Below, piece after piece: positions 29,132 through 38,439 of a DNA stretch of 64,000 nucleotides. Made by a program: the position numbers and the translations under genes. The notes beneath the pieces were generated by a model, which worked only from the letters and a program-made list of their open reading frames with translations, searched no databases and was not told the DNA's origin. The stretch's first letter is position 1; each line of letters opens with the position of its first letter. Origin of the DNA: Serratia proteamaculans (GTDB lineage Bacteria; Pseudomonadota; Gammaproteobacteria; Enterobacterales; Enterobacteriaceae); contig NZ_WBKI01000011.1 in assembly GCF_008830365.1 (NCBI RefSeq), forward strand, positions 35,653 to 99,652. The letters are read 5' to 3'.

Positions 29132-30676
29132 TTATTCCACGATGAACAGCGGCTTACCAGTCATCTCTTGCGGGATTTCCATTCCCATCAGCGTCAGCAT
29201 GGTCGGCGCGATGTCCGAAAGCTTGCCGCCATTGACTGCGCTGGCAGGCTTGCCGATATAAATCAGCGGGACTGGCAGGCTGGTGTGAGCGGTATGCGCC
29301 TGGCCGGTGGCTGGATCGCGCATTTGTTCGGCGTTGCCGTGGTCGGCAGTGATCAGCAACTGTCCGTCGGCGGCCTTGACCGCCTCGACCACCTGGGCGA
29401 TACAGTTATCCAGTGTTTCTACCGCTTTTACCGCCGCGTCGTAAACGCCGGTGTGACCTACCATGTCGCCATTCGGGTAGTTGCAGATAATGGCGTCGTA
29501 CTTGCCGCTGCCAATGGCGGTCAGCAGCTTATCGGTCAGTTCGGCGGCGCTCATTTCCGGCTGCAGATCGTAGGTAGCGACCTTAGGTGAGTTGATCAAC
29601 ACGCGATCTTCGCCGGTGAACGGTTCTTCAACACCGCCGTTATAGAAGAAGGTGACGTGGGCGTATTTTTCGGTTTCCGAGATGCGCAGCTGGGTCTTGT
29701 CGTGTTTCATCAACCATTCGCCGAAGGTATTGCTTAACGACGCCGGCGGATAGGCGCAAGGGGCTTTGATGTCGGCGGCGTACTCGGTCAGCATCACGAA
29801 ATCACCAAAATGGATGACTTTGGCGCGTGGGAAACCGTCGAAATCAGCATTGACGAAGGAGCGGACGATCTGGCGTGCACGGTCAGCACGGAAATTCATG
29901 AAAATCAACGCGTCGCCGTCATGCAGCTCGGCAGAGGCTTCACCGGCGGCTTGCAGCACGGTCGGTTTGACGAACTCGTCGTTTTCACCGCGCTCGTAGG
30001 CGGCCTGCAAGGCGGTAACGGCGTTATCGGCCACGAAGTCACCCTTGGCCTGGGTCAGCAGATCGTAGGCCAGTTGCACGCGGTCCCAACGGTTGTCGCG
30101 GTCCATGGCGTAATAACGGCCAATCAGCGATGCGATGCGCCCGGTGCCCAGTTTGGCAAATGCGTCGCTGAAATGTTGCAGCGATTTTTCTGCGCTGCGG
30201 GGTGGAGTATCGCGGCCGTCCAGGAATGCGTGCAGGTAAACGGCTTTGGCACCGCGCTGTGAAGCCAGCTCAATCATCGCCAGAATGTGATCTTCGTGGC
30301 TGTGCACGCCGCCCGGCGACAGCAGGCCCATGATATGCACTGCTTTACCCGCCTGAACAGCCTTATCGACCGCCGCCGTCAGCGTTGGGTTGGCGAAGAA
30401 ATCGCCTTCTTTGATTTCTTTATCCAGTCGCGTCAGGTCTTGATAAACGATGCGCCCGGCACCCAGGTTGACGTGGCCGACTTCCGAGTTGCCCATCTGG
30501 CCGTCAGGCAGGCCGACATCCAGTCCGGACGCGGCGATCAGCGTATGTGGCTGCTGTTGCCACAGGCGGTCCATCACCGGCGTTTTGGCGTTCAGAATGG
30601 CGTTGTCCTGTTGTTCCTCGCGGTGGCCGTAACCGTCCAGGATCACCAGTACCATCGGCTTTTTGTTACTCGACAT
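29132..30676 (-). CDS. gpmI: 2,3-bisphosphoglycerate-independent phosphoglycerate mutase
   Basis: The ATG at 30676 ([20 protein letters not shown]) gives 514 residues, the E. coli GpmM length, with a GAGG ribosome-binding site; the frame extends to 30727 without conserved sequence. It is a manganese enzyme of the alkaline-phosphatase superfamily: LDGYG metal site, catalytic serine in [14 protein letters not shown], and ADHGNAEQM near the C terminus. It interconverts 3- and 2-phosphoglycerate in glycolysis. The leader carries a 13-bp inverted repeat. Confidence 0.97.
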   Translation of the reverse strand: MSSNKKPMVLVILDGYGHREEQQDNAILNAKTPVMDRLWQQQPHTLIAASGLDVGLPDGQMGNSEVGHVNLGAGRIVYQDLTRLDKEIKEGDFFANPTLTAAVDKAVQAGKAVHIMGLLSPGGVHSHEDHILAMIELASQRGAKAVYLHAFLDGRDTPPRSAEKSLQHFSDAFAKLGTGRIASLIGRYYAMDRDNRWDRVQLAYDLLTQAKGDFVADNAVTALQAAYERGENDEFVKPTVLQAAGEASAELHDGDALIFMNFRADRARQIVRSFVNADFDGFPRAKVIHFGDFVMLTEYAADIKAPCAYPPASLSNTFGEWLMKHDKTQLRISETEKYAHVTFFYNGGVEEPFTGEDRVLINSPKVATYDLQPEMSAAELTDKLLTAIGSGKYDAIICNYPNGDMVGHTGVYDAAVKAVETLDNCIAQVVEAVKAADGQLLITADHGNAEQMRDPATGQAHTAHTSLPVPLIYIGKPASAVNGGKLSDIAPTMLTLMGMEIPQEMTGKPLFIVE

Positions 30677-30707
30677 TGCGTTAACCTCGTTATGAACTTT
30701 ATAAGTT

Positions 30708-30749
30708 GTGAATAGCCATTGGTCCATGGTCAGGCTAATGGCTATTCAC
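30708..30749. repeat. 13-bp perfect inverted repeat in the gpmI leader
   Basis: GTGAATAGCCATT at 30708-30720 is the exact complement of AATGGCTATTCAC at 30737-30749, 16 bases apart, with a CCATGG palindrome in the loop. It lies 32 bases upstream of the gpmI ATG, so it is either an operator or a hairpin in the transcript. No T run follows, which argues against a terminator. Confidence 0.6.
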
Positions 30750-30976
30750 TCTCAAAACCGTCCGATTTTACAACGTGGTCGGTTAAAAAGAGCCCAGAGA
30801 GATCAAAGTTGCGGTGAACAAGGCTGGCTTTTATGCTGTGGCAGTGCGAATTTCTCAGCGTAGCCCGCAGTTTCTGCAATAGCGCTTGCTTATTGGCTGT
30901 ATTTGCTGCACTCGGCAGGTATACTCTGGAACCTTGAGTTATTTTTTCCCTTAACTGACGGGAGTTGTTACACCCC
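30750..30976. other. Divergent intergenic region gpmI/yibN
   Basis: Together with 30677-30749 this makes a 300-bp gene-free gap between divergent genes. Apart from the gpmI leader repeat I see no RNA gene or convincing promoter pair. The region must hold promoters for both units. Confidence 0.4.
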
Positions 30977-31411
30977 ATGCTGCAAGAAATTATGCAATTC
31001 GTTAGCAAGCATCCCATACTGAGCCTGGCCTGGATCGCCCTGCTGGTTGCGGTGATCGTCATGACGTTCAAGAGCAGTTTCTCCAAGGTGAAAGAGATCA
31101 CCCGTGGTGAAGCCACCCGCCTGATTAATAAAGAAGATGCCGTTGTGGTTGATACCCGCAGCCGTGATGATTTCCGCCGAGGCCACCTGGCCAACGCCAT
31201 CAACCTGACCGCCAGCGAAATCAAAAGCGGCAGTCTGGGCGAGTTGGAAAAACACAAGGCTCAGCCGATCATCGTGGTTTGTGCCAACGGCACCACTTCT
31301 CGCGAGCCGGCAGATAATCTGAGCAAAGCCGGTTTTGAAAACGTAGTTACGCTGAAAGACGGTATTGCCGGCTGGAGCGGGGAAAACCTGCCGCTAGTAC
31401 GCGGTAAGTAA
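30977..31411 (+). CDS. yibN: Membrane-anchored rhodanese-domain protein YibN
   Basis: The ATG at 30977 ([15 protein letters not shown]) gives 144 residues and matches the E. coli YibN start. A single transmembrane anchor (about 12-30: [17 protein letters not shown]) is followed by a rhodanese domain ([22 protein letters not shown]). The active-site loop reads [13 protein letters not shown], so a cysteine is present where E. coli YibN has aspartate, although the loop is two residues longer than the canonical CxxGxR. First gene of the yibN-grxC-secB-gpsA-cysE run. Confidence 0.93.
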   Translation: MLQEIMQFVSKHPILSLAWIALLVAVIVMTFKSSFSKVKEITRGEATRLINKEDAVVVDTRSRDDFRRGHLANAINLTASEIKSGSLGELEKHKAQPIIVVCANGTTSREPADNLSKAGFENVVTLKDGIAGWSGENLPLVRGK

Positions 31412-31439
31412 TTCTTTAACGTATTTGAGGTGGTAATCC

Positions 31440-31688
31440 ATGGCTAACATTGATATCTACACCAAAGCGACTTGCCCGTTCTGCCATCGCGCCAAGGCGC
31501 TGCTGAACAGCAAGGGCGCTGCGTTTAACGAAATCGCCATTGATGGTGATAATGAAAAACGCGAAGCGATGATTGCGCGCAGTGGGCGCACCACCGTGCC
31601 TCAGATTTTCATCGACGGCCAACACATTGGCGGCTGTGATGATTTATATGAACTCGATGCTCGTGGTGGTCTGGATCCGCTGCTTTAA
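31440..31688 (+). CDS. grxC: Glutaredoxin 3
   Basis: 82 residues, typical for GrxC. The active site is CPFC at residues 12-15 (CPYC in E. coli). The GSH-binding TVPQIFIDGQHIGGCDDL is conserved. It reduces protein disulfides and ribonucleotide reductase using glutathione. It lies between yibN and secB, 28 bases after the former. Confidence 0.97.
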   Translation: MANIDIYTKATCPFCHRAKALLNSKGAAFNEIAIDGDNEKREAMIARSGRTTVPQIFIDGQHIGGCDDLYELDARGGLDPLL

Positions 31689-31747
31689 GCGGGCGGCTGC
31701 CGGTTACTGAGTGTCAATAAGGACGTTTAACCAAGGGTATTACACAC

Positions 31748-32218
31748 ATGTCAGAACAAAACAGCACAGAGATGGCTTTCCAGATCCAGCGTATTTATAC
31801 CAAGGATATCTCCTTCGAAGCACCAAAGGCTCCGCAGGTTTTCCAGCAGGAATGGCAGCCAGAAGTTAAACTGGATCTAGATACCGCTTCCAGCCAGCTG
31901 GCTGACGAAGTGTATGAAGTTGTACTGCGCGTAACCGTGACTGCGTCCCTGGGCGAAGAAACTGCGTTCCTGTGTGAAGTGCAGCAGGCGGGTATCTTCT
32001 CCGTAGCGGGCATCGACGGCACGCAGCTGGCGCATTGCCTGGGTGCATACTGCCCGAACATTCTGTTCCCGTATGCCCGTGAGTGCATCACCAGCCTGGT
32101 TTCTCGCGGTACATTCCCGCAGTTGAACCTGGCACCGGTTAACTTTGACGCGCTGTTCATGAACTATCTGCAGCAGCAGTCCGAAGGCGAAGGTGCCGCA
32201 CCACATCAGGATGCCTGA
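31748..32218 (+). CDS. secB: Protein-export chaperone SecB
   Basis: 156 residues (155 in E. coli). The acidic, tetramer-forming chaperone keeps preproteins unfolded and passes them to SecA. Recognisable stretches are [19 protein letters not shown], the SecA-contact segment [11 protein letters not shown] and [19 protein letters not shown]. Its TGA overlaps the gpsA ATG by one base, so translation is coupled, as in E. coli. Confidence 0.98.
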   Translation: MSEQNSTEMAFQIQRIYTKDISFEAPKAPQVFQQEWQPEVKLDLDTASSQLADEVYEVVLRVTVTASLGEETAFLCEVQQAGIFSVAGIDGTQLAHCLGAYCPNILFPYARECITSLVSRGTFPQLNLAPVNFDALFMNYLQQQSEGEGAAPHQDA

Positions 32219-33237
32219 TGAACACCGTCAATGCTTCAATGACCGTAATCGGTGCCGGCTCGTACGGCACCGCATTAGCCATTACGCTGGCGCGTAATGG
32301 CCACTCCGTGGTGCTGTGGGGCCATAACCCCGAGCAGATCCAAAAGATGCAGCACGACCGCTGCAACCAGGCATTTCTTCCTGACGTAGCTTTCCCCAAT
32401 ACGCTGTTGCTCGAAGCCGATCTGGCGCGCGCGCTGGCTGCCAGCCGCGACGTTCTGGTGGTGGTGCCAAGCCATGTGTTCGGCGATGTGCTGCGTCAGT
32501 TGAAACCGCATCTGCGCCCGGATGCCCGCATTGTGTGGGCGACCAAAGGGCTGGAAGCGGAAACCGGCAGGCTGTTGCAGGATGTGGCACGTGAAGCGCT
32601 GGGCGAGGCTATTCCGCTGGCTGTGGTCTCTGGGCCGACGTTTGCCAAAGAGCTGGCCGCCGGGCTGCCAACTGCGATTGCGCTGGCTTCTACCGATGCG
32701 CAGTTCGCCGAAGACTTGCAGCAGTTGCTGCACTGCGGCAAAAGTTTTCGGGTTTACAGTAACCCCGATTTTATCGGTGTACAGCTGGGCGGGGCGGTGA
32801 AGAACGTGATTGCCATCGGTGCCGGGATGTCAGACGGCATCGGTTTTGGTGCCAATGCGCGTACTGCACTGATTACACGTGGCCTGACGGAAATGACCCG
32901 CCTCGGTTCTGCGTTGGGTGCGGATCCATCGACCTTCATGGGCATGGCCGGGTTGGGCGATCTGGTATTAACCTGCACCGATAATCAATCGCGCAACCGC
33001 CGTTTCGGTATTATGCTGGGGCAGGGTAAAGGCGTGCAAGAAGCGCAGGACAGCATCGGTCAGGTGGTCGAGGGCTATCGCAATACCAAAGAAGTCTTGG
33101 CGCTGGCGCAACGCTACGGCGTGGAAATGCCGATTACCGAACAGATTTACCAGGTGCTGTATTGCCATAAAAATGCCCGGGAAGCTGCGCTGAGCCTGTT
33201 AGGGCGTACCAGAAAAGACGAAAAACACAGCGCATAA
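32218..33237 (+). CDS. gpsA: Glycerol-3-phosphate dehydrogenase [NAD(P)+]
   Basis: 339 residues, as in E. coli. The Rossmann loop [15 protein letters not shown], the catalytic lysine region [13 protein letters not shown] and the signature [15 protein letters not shown] are present. It makes sn-glycerol 3-phosphate for phospholipid synthesis. It lies between secB and cysE. Confidence 0.98.
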   Translation: MNTVNASMTVIGAGSYGTALAITLARNGHSVVLWGHNPEQIQKMQHDRCNQAFLPDVAFPNTLLLEADLARALAASRDVLVVVPSHVFGDVLRQLKPHLRPDARIVWATKGLEAETGRLLQDVAREALGEAIPLAVVSGPTFAKELAAGLPTAIALASTDAQFAEDLQQLLHCGKSFRVYSNPDFIGVQLGGAVKNVIAIGAGMSDGIGFGANARTALITRGLTEMTRLGSALGADPSTFMGMAGLGDLVLTCTDNQSRNRRFGIMLGQGKGVQEAQDSIGQVVEGYRNTKEVLALAQRYGVEMPITEQIYQVLYCHKNAREAALSLLGRTRKDEKHSA

Positions 33238-33336
33238 CCTATATGCGGGGCAGCATGCTGACCCTGGCAATTGAATTGGGCTGCCTGATCGCAATGCGGT
33301 GAGGCGGCCTGTTTTTGCAAGGCGGAGAGGAACCTG

Positions 33337-34158
33337 ATGTCGTCAGAAGAGTTAGAGCAGGTCTGGAATAGCATCAAATCAGAGGCGAGAGAGCTGGCTG
33401 AGTGTGAACCGATGCTGGCTAGCTTTTATCATGCGACGTTGCTCAAGCACGACAACCTGGGTGGTGCGCTCAGCTATATTCTGGCAAACAAGTTGGCTAA
33501 CCCGATTATGCCCGCCATTGCGGTGCGTGAAGTAGTGGAAGATGCCTACCTGGCCGATCAGCAAATGATCGCTTCAGCAGCACAGGACATCCTGGCTGTG
33601 CGCCTGCGCGACCCGGCAGTAGACAAATACTCAACGCCGCTGCTGTACCTGAAAGGCTTCCACGCGCTGCAGGCTTACCGTATCGGCCACTGGCTGTGGT
33701 TGCAGGGGCGCCAGGCGCTGGCAATTTATCTGCAGAACCAGATCTCGGTCGCCTTTGGTGTGGATATCCATCCGGCGGCGACCATCGGTTGCGGCATCAT
33801 GCTCGACCATGCGACCGGCATTGTGATCGGTGAAACTGCGGTGGTCGAAAACAACGTATCTATTCTGCAGTCGGTCACTCTTGGTGGTACCGGCAAGACC
33901 AGCGGCGATCGCCATCCGAAGATCCGAGAGGGCGTAATGATTGGCGCCGGAGCTAAAATTCTCGGCAATATCGAAGTGGGCAAAGGCGCGAAAATTGGTG
34001 CCGGCTCGGTGGTGCTGCAATCGGTGCCGCCACATACCACGGCTGCCGGAGTGCCTGCGCGCATTGTCGGTCGACCGGAAAGCGATACGCCATCGATGGA
34101 TATGGATCAGTACTTTAACGGTACCAACCACGGCTTTGAGTACGGTGACGGTATTTAA
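33337..34158 (+). CDS. cysE: Serine O-acetyltransferase
   Basis: 273 residues, as in E. coli. An N-terminal helical domain is followed by left-handed beta-helix hexapeptide repeats (from about residue 140: VDIHPAATIGCGIMLDHATG). The catalytic His/Asp region and the C-terminal tail, which carries cysteine feedback inhibition, are intact. It makes O-acetylserine, the first committed step of cysteine synthesis. It is 99 bases after gpsA. Confidence 0.97.
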   Translation: MSSEELEQVWNSIKSEARELAECEPMLASFYHATLLKHDNLGGALSYILANKLANPIMPAIAVREVVEDAYLADQQMIASAAQDILAVRLRDPAVDKYSTPLLYLKGFHALQAYRIGHWLWLQGRQALAIYLQNQISVAFGVDIHPAATIGCGIMLDHATGIVIGETAVVENNVSILQSVTLGGTGKTSGDRHPKIREGVMIGAGAKILGNIEVGKGAKIGAGSVVLQSVPPHTTAAGVPARIVGRPESDTPSMDMDQYFNGTNHGFEYGDGI

Positions 34159-34184
34159 GCTGGCGGGTTGTTAAAGAATAAAAT

Positions 34185-34215
34185 CAGGGGAGCTTCGGCT
34201 CCCCTGATGCTTTCT
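34185..34215. terminator. Terminator between cysE and the lipoprotein gene
   Basis: TCAGGGGAGC at 34185-34194 pairs with GCTCCCCTGA at 34199-34208 with a TTCG tetraloop. On the minus strand it is followed by TTTTATTCTTT, so it works best for the lipoprotein gene and probably also for cysE. Confidence 0.82.
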
Positions 34216-34224
34216 GGCGCGGAG

Positions 34225-34896
34225 CTAACCCTGTTTAGGGAAGTTGGTGATATCGGTGACGACGTCGTCGATCGCCGCTTTCACATCCTCTGCAGTGACC
34301 GGCGTGCTGTCGTTGCTAACGGTTTTGCCATAGGTTTTACGCACGACTTCCAGCACTGTTTTACCGGTGTCCTGATCGATCAACTCACCTTCAATATAAA
34401 GCGTGGTGTTTTGAGTTCTGTGGCCACTGGCAGCCATGGTGCCGGCAACCACCGCGGCAACTGGAACAACCTCATAGAATTTCATGTCTTCATCTTCAGC
34501 GGAGACGGCGGTAATGGCGAGTTTGGCCACCAGAACGCGCGAACCGGCCGGACTTTTCAGGATGGTAAAGCGATCCTGAAGCGCAGCTTTTATCCGCTGG
34601 GTGGAATAGGCCTTGATTTTATTCAGCGTGTCCTGGCTCACACGTGTGGTCGGTTTTTCCGCTGGGAAATAGACGACCGGCTGGAAATACAGGCCGCGGT
34701 AGTTGGATTCTTTGTAGCTTGGGTCGATCCAACGCAGCGTTTTATGGCCGCTTGGTGACGTCGTTTCTTGCAATTTGCTGTAGTCAGACAGGAACCCCGA
34801 GTACTGCTTTGTAGTGGTCACTTTGGACGAACAACCCGCCAGTAACAAACTCACTGCCAATGCCGCCATGGCAACGCTCAAGCGTTGTTTTTTCAT
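34225..34896 (-). CDS. DUF3313-type lipoprotein of unknown function
   Basis: 223 residues. The N terminus is a clear lipoprotein signal: MKKQRLS, a hydrophobic core, then the lipobox LLAGC with the lipidated Cys at residue 22 and SS at +2/+3, which points to the outer membrane. The rest (SGFLSDYSKLQ, YRGLYFQPVVYFP, LYIEGELIDQDTGKTV) resembles the DUF3313 family, periplasmic proteins with no established function. Monocistronic, convergent with cysE. Confidence 0.82.
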   Translation of the reverse strand: MKKQRLSVAMAALAVSLLLAGCSSKVTTTKQYSGFLSDYSKLQETTSPSGHKTLRWIDPSYKESNYRGLYFQPVVYFPAEKPTTRVSQDTLNKIKAYSTQRIKAALQDRFTILKSPAGSRVLVAKLAITAVSAEDEDMKFYEVVPVAAVVAGTMAASGHRTQNTTLYIEGELIDQDTGKTVLEVVRKTYGKTVSNDSTPVTAEDVKAAIDDVVTDITNFPKQG

Positions 34897-35047
34897 ACGA
34901 TTTCCTATGATGAGTGCCGATAACCCTTACAAAAGATAGCTTATTATCTTCTGCCATAGCGAATGTTTTGGCGCTGTGCGTGCCATGTTACGGGGCGGCC
35001 TATCAGGATCGTGATGTGCAGCTTGTTTTTACCTGCAAAGCGCGTAG

Positions 35048-35521
35048 TCAGGATTTGATCAGCGCACCCGCATAGTCCAGTTGCCGCCAGGCTTCATACA
35101 CCACCACGGCCACGGCGTTGGACAGGTTCATGCTACGGCTTTGTGCCTGCATCGGAATGCGGATTTTCTGTTGTGCCGGCAAGGCTTCCAGGATTTCAGC
35201 AGGCAGCCCGCGGGTTTCCGGCCCAAACAGCAAATAGTCGCCAGCCTGATAGCTGACTGCGCTGTGCGCGGGGGTGCCTTTGGTGGTCAGGGCAAACAGC
35301 CGCTGCGGATTTTCGCTGGCGATAAAAGCGGCGTAGTCGGCGTGACGTCGGATACTGGCGAATTCATGATAGTCCAGCCCGGCGCGGCGCAGACGTTTGT
35401 CATCCCACGGGAAACCCATAGGTTCTATCAGGTGCAGTTGAAAACCGGTATTGGCGCACAAGCGGATGATATTGCCGGTATTGGGTGGAATTTCAGGTTC
35501 GAATAAAACAATGTTCAGCAT
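35048..35521 (-). CDS. trmL: tRNA (cytidine(34)-2'-O)-methyltransferase TrmL
   Basis: 157 residues, as in E. coli TrmL (YibK). SPOUT fold with the trefoil knot: [32 protein letters not shown] and [20 protein letters not shown]. It methylates the wobble ribose of leucine tRNAs. Its ribosome-binding site (GAGGGG on the minus strand) lies in the 3' arm of the hairpin at 35529-35547, and its start codon directly follows the T run of that hairpin. In E. coli trmL is next to cysE but not next to cpxA. Confidence 0.96.
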   Translation of the reverse strand: MLNIVLFEPEIPPNTGNIIRLCANTGFQLHLIEPMGFPWDDKRLRRAGLDYHEFASIRRHADYAAFIASENPQRLFALTTKGTPAHSAVSYQAGDYLLFGPETRGLPAEILEALPAQQKIRIPMQAQSRSMNLSNAVAVVVYEAWRQLDYAGALIKS

Positions 35522-35549
35522 GTAAAAAGCCCCTCATGACGAGGGGCGC
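35522..35549 (-). terminator. cpxA terminator overlapping the trmL ribosome-binding site
   Basis: On the minus strand GCCCCTC (35547-35541) pairs with GAGGGGC (35535-35529), followed by five T and then the trmL ATG at 35521. The same GAGGGG is the only plausible trmL Shine-Dalgarno, so in read-through transcripts the stem would mask it. Confidence 0.8.
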
Positions 35550-35584
35550 AGAATAGCAAAATCTTACCGGCCTGTCTTAGGCGA

Positions 35585-36958
35585 TCAGCGCTGATGCAAG
35601 GGTAACCACAACACCAGACGCAAACCACCGAGCGGGCTGTCTTCCGCTTTCACCCAGCCGCGGTGCTGGTTGACCGCCGCCTCTACGATTGCCAGACCCA
35701 AACCGGTGCCACCAGAGGCGCGATCGCGCGCTTCGTCGGTGCGATAAAACGGTCGGAAAATTTGTTCGCGATCTTCCGCACTGACACCGGGGCCATCATC
35801 GTCGACCACAATGGTGATGCCCTGATTGTCGGCGCTGAATGCCACGGCGATACGTGTGTTTGAATAGCGCAGGGCGTTACGTACGATATTTTCCAGCGCG
35901 CTGTCCAATGCGCCGGCGTTGCCGAATAGCGTCCACGGACCAGGAGGGGAGGTAACCTCCAGTTGTTTGCCCATTTGTTCTGCTTCGAAGCCCGCGTCAT
36001 CCAGCACATTGGCCCACAGTTCATTAGCCAGTAGCCGTTCACGTACCAACTCGCTTTTCTGCTGTCCGCGTGACAACACCAGCAGATCGTTGATCATCGA
36101 GTCCAGGCGCTGCGCTTCGGTCTCGATACGCGCCAGTTCACGCCCTTCACCGTGGCGACGGCGCATTAACGCGGTCGCCAACTGCAGACGGGTCAGCGGG
36201 GTGCGCAACTCATGCGAGATGTCGGAGATCAGCCGTTGCTGAGCGGTCATCATGCGTTCCAGCGAACTGACCATTTGGTTGAAACTGGCACCGGTAGCCA
36301 GAAACTCTTGCGGCCCGGCTTCGAGCTCCGGATGTTGTTTCAGGTTGCCGCGAGCTACGTCATCGGCCGCGTTTTTCAGTTTACGTGCCGGTTTTGCCAG
36401 GCTCCAGGCCAGCCACAGCAGTAATGGGGCGCTGATCAACATGGTGACGATCAGCAGCAGCAGCGGCCGGTCGAACATCAGGTTGATGAAGTCGGATTGT
36501 GGGCTATTGGCGGGACGGATCAGGTACAACTGGTAGTTGTCTTCACCATCACGTACGGAGAATGGGCCGACCAGTTCGACACGGCCGTATTTTTTCTTCT
36601 TCGGGTGGTCGGAATTATCAGATTGGCCGATAAAATTACGCACCAACTGCATTTCGTTGCGCTGCATGTTGCCAATCACCCGGCCTTCGCTGGTGACCAG
36701 GAGCAGCCGCTGCCCCGGTGGGGCCCATTTTTCGATGGCGCGGAATAAGCGCCGCCACCACATCAGGTCGTTGGCCGGATCGTTTTGCAACTCGGCCTCG
36801 ACATGTTGTTCCAGCATCAGCCCCTGCCGCTGCTCGCTGTCCAGCAGCGAGGTCATTTGGCGGGAGTCGAGCTTGGGCACCATCAACACCAGCATCAGCA
36901 CCAGGGCTAATGTGAACCAGAAAATGGCGAAGATGCGTGCCGTCAAACTGTTGATCAT
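35585..36958 (-). CDS. cpxA: Envelope-stress sensor histidine kinase CpxA
   Basis: The ATG at 36958 (MINSLTARIFAIFWFTLALV) gives 457 residues, the E. coli length; the longer frame to 37006 overlaps cpxR. Order: membrane helix at about 7-29, periplasmic PAS-like sensor to about 163, second helix (PLLLLIVTMLISAPLLLWLAW), HAMP, the phospho-acceptor SDISHELRTPL with His near 249, and the ATPase with N, G1 and G2 boxes (ENIVRNALRYS, DDDGPGV, GGTGLGLAI). It overlaps cpxR by four bases and phosphorylates CpxR in response to envelope protein misfolding. Confidence 0.98.
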   Translation of the reverse strand: MINSLTARIFAIFWFTLALVLMLVLMVPKLDSRQMTSLLDSEQRQGLMLEQHVEAELQNDPANDLMWWRRLFRAIEKWAPPGQRLLLVTSEGRVIGNMQRNEMQLVRNFIGQSDNSDHPKKKKYGRVELVGPFSVRDGEDNYQLYLIRPANSPQSDFINLMFDRPLLLLIVTMLISAPLLLWLAWSLAKPARKLKNAADDVARGNLKQHPELEAGPQEFLATGASFNQMVSSLERMMTAQQRLISDISHELRTPLTRLQLATALMRRRHGEGRELARIETEAQRLDSMINDLLVLSRGQQKSELVRERLLANELWANVLDDAGFEAEQMGKQLEVTSPPGPWTLFGNAGALDSALENIVRNALRYSNTRIAVAFSADNQGITIVVDDDGPGVSAEDREQIFRPFYRTDEARDRASGGTGLGLAIVEAAVNQHRGWVKAEDSPLGGLRLVLWLPLHQR

Positions 36959-37653
36959 GTTGCAGATACCATTAAGTAACCCCGACCACGCAACGTTTTG
37001 AACCACGGATGGCCATCTTTGCGGTTCGGCAGTTTACGTCGCAGGTTGGAGATATGCATGTCGATGGCGCGATCGAACGGTGTCAGACGTTTGCCCAGCA
37101 CTTCCTGGCTCAGCAGTTCACGTGACACCACCTGGCCGAGATGCTGCGCCAGCAGGTACAGCAGGGTAAATTCGGTGCCGGTGAGATCCAGCGTTTGGCC
37201 GTCGAAACTGGCTTCCTGACGGCCCGGGTTGAGCTGCAAACCGTCAACGTCCAGCGTGGGTGCGCCGGTATCCACGTTTTGCTGCTGTTCGCTCCAGTTG
37301 GAACGGCGCAGGATCGCACGAATACGCGCCACCAGCTCACGATCGTTAAAAGGTTTTGGCAAGTAGTCATCGGCACCCAGTTCCAGGCCCAACACGCGGT
37401 CGAGTTCACTGCCGCGTGCGGTCAGCATAATGACCGGCGTCTGGTGGTGCTGACGCAGTTCTTTTAAGGTATCGATACCGTTTTTCTTCGGCATCATGAT
37501 ATCGAGCAACAGCAGATCGATGGAGCTGTCCAGAAGCGACAACGCCTGTTCACCATCGTAGGCCACGACGATGGTAAAGCCTTCCATTTCAAGCAGTTCT
37601 TTTAACAGCGAGGTCAGCTCGCGGTCGTCGTCAACTAACAGAATTTTATTCAT
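36955..37653 (-). CDS. cpxR: Response regulator CpxR (OmpR family)
   Basis: Start at 37653 (MNKILLVDDDRELTSLL) after an AGGAGG site gives 232 residues, as in E. coli. Receiver domain with the acidic pocket D8-D10, phospho-acceptor D51 in LLLLDIMMP, T/A and K residues; then a winged-helix DNA-binding domain ending in FKTLRGRGYLMV. It controls envelope-stress genes, including its own operon and cpxP, through the box at 37708-37722. Confidence 0.98.
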   Translation of the reverse strand: MNKILLVDDDRELTSLLKELLEMEGFTIVVAYDGEQALSLLDSSIDLLLLDIMMPKKNGIDTLKELRQHHQTPVIMLTARGSELDRVLGLELGADDYLPKPFNDRELVARIRAILRRSNWSEQQQNVDTGAPTLDVDGLQLNPGRQEASFDGQTLDLTGTEFTLLYLLAQHLGQVVSRELLSQEVLGKRLTPFDRAIDMHISNLRRKLPNRKDGHPWFKTLRGRGYLMVSAT

Positions 37654-37707
37654 TGTGTATTTTCCTCCTGACGCAAAATACGTCATCAACTGTTGGCATT
37701 CCATGAC

Positions 37708-37722
37708 TTTACGTAGTTTTAC
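37708..37722. promoter_or_regulatory. CpxR box between cpxR and cpxP
   Basis: On the minus strand the sequence reads GTAAA ACTAC GTAAA, a perfect match to the CpxR consensus GTAAA-N5-GTAAA. It sits 55 bases from the cpxR start and 81 from the cpxP start, the normal place for divergent control of cpxRA and cpxP. Confidence 0.88.
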
Positions 37723-37802
37723 ATGCACTGACGCATGTTTGCAGGTGCAGCAGTACACTGCTCCTCGTTGATTCGCAAAGTGAGAAAGCACGAGGAGTTA
37801 AA

Positions 37803-38297
37803 ATGCGTAAGGTGACCGCATTAGTTATGGCATCAATGCTGGCAATAGGTTCTACCGCTGCGTTCGCTGCCGACACTACATCGGAAACTGTACCGACTCC
37901 CGGAAGCGACGCGATGACCAGAACACCTGGTCAGCACCATATGTTTGACGGTGTCAGCCTGACTGAAGAGCAGCGTCAGCGAATGCGCGATTTAATGCGC
38001 CAGGCGCGCCACGATCTGCCTGGTGTCAATGTAGCTGAAATGGAAGCCATGCATAAGCTGGTGACCGCAGACAAATTTGATGAAGCCGCCGTGTATGCCC
38101 AGGCGGAACAGATGGCTCAGCAACAGGTTAAGCGCCAGGTCGAAATGGCCAGAGTGCGCAACCAAATGTATAACCTGCTGACGCCACAGCAAAAAAGTGT
38201 TTTAGACCAGAAGCATCAGCAGCGCATGCAGCAGATGGAGCAACAAATTTCTGGTTTGCAGCAAACTTCTGCCCAGAAGTTAAGTATGACTGAGTAG
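37803..38297 (+). CDS. cpxP: Periplasmic Cpx inhibitor/chaperone CpxP
   Basis: 164 residues with a signal peptide (cleavage after AFA near residue 22). Two LTxxQ motifs, the CpxP/Spy hallmark, are visible: LTEEQRQRM near 53 and LTPQQKSVL near 127, in a helical, Met/Gln-rich protein. It binds CpxA and misfolded proteins and is degraded by DegP under stress. A GAGGAG ribosome-binding site lies just upstream. The reading frame is not interrupted by the prophage, which enters after its terminator. Confidence 0.95.
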   Translation: MRKVTALVMASMLAIGSTAAFAADTTSETVPTPGSDAMTRTPGQHHMFDGVSLTEEQRQRMRDLMRQARHDLPGVNVAEMEAMHKLVTADKFDEAAVYAQAEQMAQQQVKRQVEMARVRNQMYNLLTPQQKSVLDQKHQQRMQQMEQQISGLQQTSAQKLSMTE

Positions 38298-38335
38298 TCC
38301 CTGTTTTTCCTTGCCATAGACACCATCCCTGTCTT

Positions 38336-38362
38336 CCCCCTCATGATGAGGGGGTTTTTTTT
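38336..38362 (+). terminator. cpxP terminator, left boundary region of the prophage
   Basis: CCCCCTC at 38336-38342 pairs with GAGGGGG at 38348-38354, followed by eight T. The prophage integrase ends 72 bases further on. P2-related phage WPhi is known to use a site at the cpxP terminator region, so the attL core is expected in or next to this hairpin; its exact limits need the right end of the prophage. Confidence 0.85.
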
Positions 38363-38406
38363 ATCAGTCACTTATGTGCAAACTTTTCTAAAACAATGAC
38401 TTAATA

Positions 38407-38439
38407 AAGTGCACTAAGGGGCTGGGAAGTGCTCTAAGT
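38407..38439. repeat. Direct repeat next to int, candidate integrase arm-type sites
   Basis: AAGTGCACTAAG at 38407-38418 and AAGTGCTCTAAG at 38427-38438 differ by one base and start 20 bases apart. They lie between the cpxP terminator and the int stop (the second overlaps the int 3' end). Paired short direct repeats at this place fit arm-type binding sites of a tyrosine recombinase. Confidence 0.5.

Noticed and set aside
36958..37006. Upstream-extended start of cpxA
   Set aside because: The extension has no conserved residues and lies inside cpxR; the ATG at 36958 gives the family's exact length with an ATGA overlap.
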